Assembly (NCBI GenBank): GCA_964461025.1
Contig: CAYWSE010000004.1
Coordinates: 1-64,000 of the forward strand
Source of the DNA: JAHBVL01 sp964461025
GTDB taxonomy: Bacteria > Chloroflexota > Chloroflexia > Thermomicrobiales > UBA6265
Length of the DNA stretch: 64,000 bases
Direction of reading: 5' to 3'
A program made the position numbers and the translations under genes. This document shows positions 62,617 through 64,000 of the stretch, piece by piece. Each line of letters opens with the position of its first letter. Position 1 is the stretch's first letter. The notes under the pieces are model-generated. The model did not search any database and had not been told where the DNA came from. It worked only from the letters and a program-made list of their open reading frames with translations.

Positions 62617-64000
62617 ATGTCCGAACGTGTCACATTCCTGAACAGCGCGGCGCGATCCGCAACGGCATCGCAGTCACAGAAAGCGGCACGGACATCGGTG
62701 CCCATTCCGCTGACGTCATTCGTTGCCCGCGAGCGCGAGCTGCAAGACGTCACGGGACTGCTCCAACGTGATGATGTCCGCCTCGTTTCCCTGACTGGAC
62801 CGGGAGGCATCGGCAAGACCCGGCTTGCGATTCGAGCTGCGGAACTGCTGAACAATGACTTCGAGCACATTTGGTTCGTGTCGCTGGCGACCATCACCGA
62901 TCCACGTCTCCTACTACCCACCATTGGTCATGTCGTGGGAGTGCGCGAATCTGAGCGCGAGGGGATAGCAGATCAACTCACTCGAGCTGTCGGCGACAGC
63001 TCTGCGCTGCTCGTACTCGATAATTTCGAACAGATCATCCCGGGTGGGACCGCCCTGATCGCGATTATGCAAACATGCAGCCGGCTGAAAGCGCTCGTCA
63101 CAACGCGAACCGTTCTCAGGTTGAGCGGTGAGTTCGACTACGAGGTACCCGCTCTGCCGCTTCCCCCCGCTGACGCAGGACTGTCAATCTCGGCGATCGA
63201 ATCATGGCCAACAATTCGTCTGTTCGTCGAACGAGCGAAGGCCGCCGATACGCGCTTCGCACTGACTCAATCCAATGCGAAGGACGTAATCGAGATTTGC
63301 ATCGCCCTCGAAGGTCTGCCGTTGGCCATCGAGCTCGCGGCTGCCCAGTTGCGCACCTTTACGCCTGACGCGATGCGAGGAGAGTTGCGCCACCGGCTCG
63401 AACTCCTCGTCGACGGCCCGCTCGATCAGCCCGAACGCTTGCAGACCATGCGCAACGCAATTCAGTGGAGCTACGACCTCCTCGCTCGCGAACAGCGTGC
63501 GCTCCTCCGATGCATAGGTGTTTTTGCCGGGAGCTTTTCGCTGGACGCCTTACGAGCAGTCTGCCCTTCCGATCTCGGAAGTCCTCAGACTGGAGCGCAT
63601 GCTCTGACCGGACTGATCGAAAGCAGTCTGCTTCAACGTTTGGACCACCAGGGCGACGATCTGCGTTTCGGAATGCTCGAAACGGTGCGGGAGTTCGCCC
63701 GCGAGCTCCAGGAAACAGGGTGCGACGTTGAGACGCTCCGGGAAGCGCACGCCCGATACTATCTTCGACTCGCCGCCGAGAGCGAGCCCCGCTTGATCGT
63801 GTCTGGATCGGCTAAGTGGGTGAGGCGACTGGGATACGACCGGGCGAACCTGCGGGAGGCAGTGCAGTGGGCATTCGAGCACGACGAGCCTGGGCTTGTT
63901 CTGCGACTCTCCGGCACCCTTCTCTCACTCGCCTACGCCCGGGGCGAGCCTGCGGAGAGTCTGCGCTGGTTACTCAAGGCGTTGGAGTCGCCCGGAAAGG
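62617..64000 (+). CDS. NB-ARC/LuxR-type transcriptional regulator, N-terminal part (runs off window)
   Basis: At least 461 residues, no stop before the window end. After an unconserved head, PIPLTSFVARERELQDVTGLL opens the NB-ARC-like STAND ATPase; Walker A is LTGPGGIGKTRLA, Walker B LLVLDNFEQI, the sensor LVTTR, GLPLAIELAA, and RTMRNAIQWSYDLL marks the winged helix; then TPR-like repeats begin. A LuxR helix-turn-helix at the missing end is expected from family members. ATG 62617 is used; AGGCG precedes it. The decayed copy at 14595-15435 is a relative. Confidence 0.88.
   Translation, partial: MSERVTFLNSAARSATASQSQKAARTSVPIPLTSFVARERELQDVTGLLQRDDVRLVSLTGPGGIGKTRLAIRAAELLNNDFEHIWFVSLATITDPRLLLPTIGHVVGVRESEREGIADQLTRAVGDSSALLVLDNFEQIIPGGTALIAIMQTCSRLKALVTTRTVLRLSGEFDYEVPALPLPPADAGLSISAIESWPTIRLFVERAKAADTRFALTQSNAKDVIEICIALEGLPLAIELAAAQLRTFTPDAMRGELRHRLELLVDGPLDQPERLQTMRNAIQWSYDLLAREQRALLRCIGVFAGSFSLDALRAVCPSDLGSPQTGAHALTGLIESSLLQRLDHQGDDLRFGMLETVREFARELQETGCDVETLREAHARYYLRLAAESEPRLIVSGSAKWVRRLGYDRANLREAVQWAFEHDEPGLVLRLSGTLLSLAYARGEPAESLRWLLKALESPGK

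Overview
The window is gene-dense, GC-rich bacterial chromosome that I read as a member of the Chloroflexota, probably near the Thermomicrobia. This is an inference from gene content: a double-length ThyX-type thymidylate synthase, many Tat-type secreted proteins, NB-ARC/LuxR regulators, MMPL transporters, Uma2 and HicB-like proteins. No rRNA or universal marker was available to confirm it.

Layout. 1-4.1 kb: a MarR regulator with a palindromic operator, a DHA2 drug-efflux pump and the ThyX-like protein. 4.1-8.1 kb (minus strand): an aspartate-family operon, aspartokinase - aspartate-semialdehyde dehydrogenase - trans-sulfuration PLP enzyme, preceded by a complete translational attenuator. 8.3-15.5 kb: an oligopeptide-type binding protein, a LigB-like dioxygenase, a sugar-isomerase-like TIM barrel, a CYTH protein, two membrane-associated unknowns and a decayed NB-ARC/LuxR gene. 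15.6-20.3 kb: an MMPL transporter and a divergent ABC-2 export pair. 20.4-23.6 kb: a Uma2 nuclease, a PqqD/Tat/Cys-rich protein, a VOC protein, an HPr-kinase-like P-loop protein and tRNA-Leu. 23.7-36.7 kb: housekeeping and metabolic genes (dienelactone hydrolase, FAD amine oxidase, acyl-CoA/ACP ligase, Clp-N protein, metallophosphoesterase, DEAD-box helicase, FolC, NDH-2, DUF503). 36.9-41.4 kb: a second PqqD/Tat/Cys-rich protein and an operon of two M19-like dipeptidase homologues around a serine beta-lactamase-like hydrolase. 41.5-45.7 kb: VapBC, a TetR regulator with two identical-half-site operators, its probable MMPL target, and a ferritin-like protein. 46.3-52.4 kb: a sugar ABC importer operon (no ATPase) continuing into a cupin and a two-gene GMC dehydrogenase. 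52.4-62.5 kb: carbonic anhydrase, MFS, YigZ, HicB/DinB fusion, RidA, SRAP, a 47-residue membrane protein, an intradiol dioxygenase overlapping a class-A beta-lactamase-like gene, a two-component system and DUF3303. The window ends inside an intact NB-ARC/LuxR gene.

Two things stand out. First, the leader of the aspartokinase operon (7922-8128) has a promoter, a 35-codon peptide with a run of aspartate-family codons (Asp, Ile, Met, Thr, Lys), an 8-bp antiterminator and a rho-independent terminator that are mutually exclusive. Second, two paralogous genes (21140-21772 and 36859-37443) join a PqqD-like peptide-recognition domain to an internal Tat-like signal and a short cysteine-rich tail; one lies beside an HPr-kinase-like gene. 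I know of no described system of this form and offer it as a candidate.
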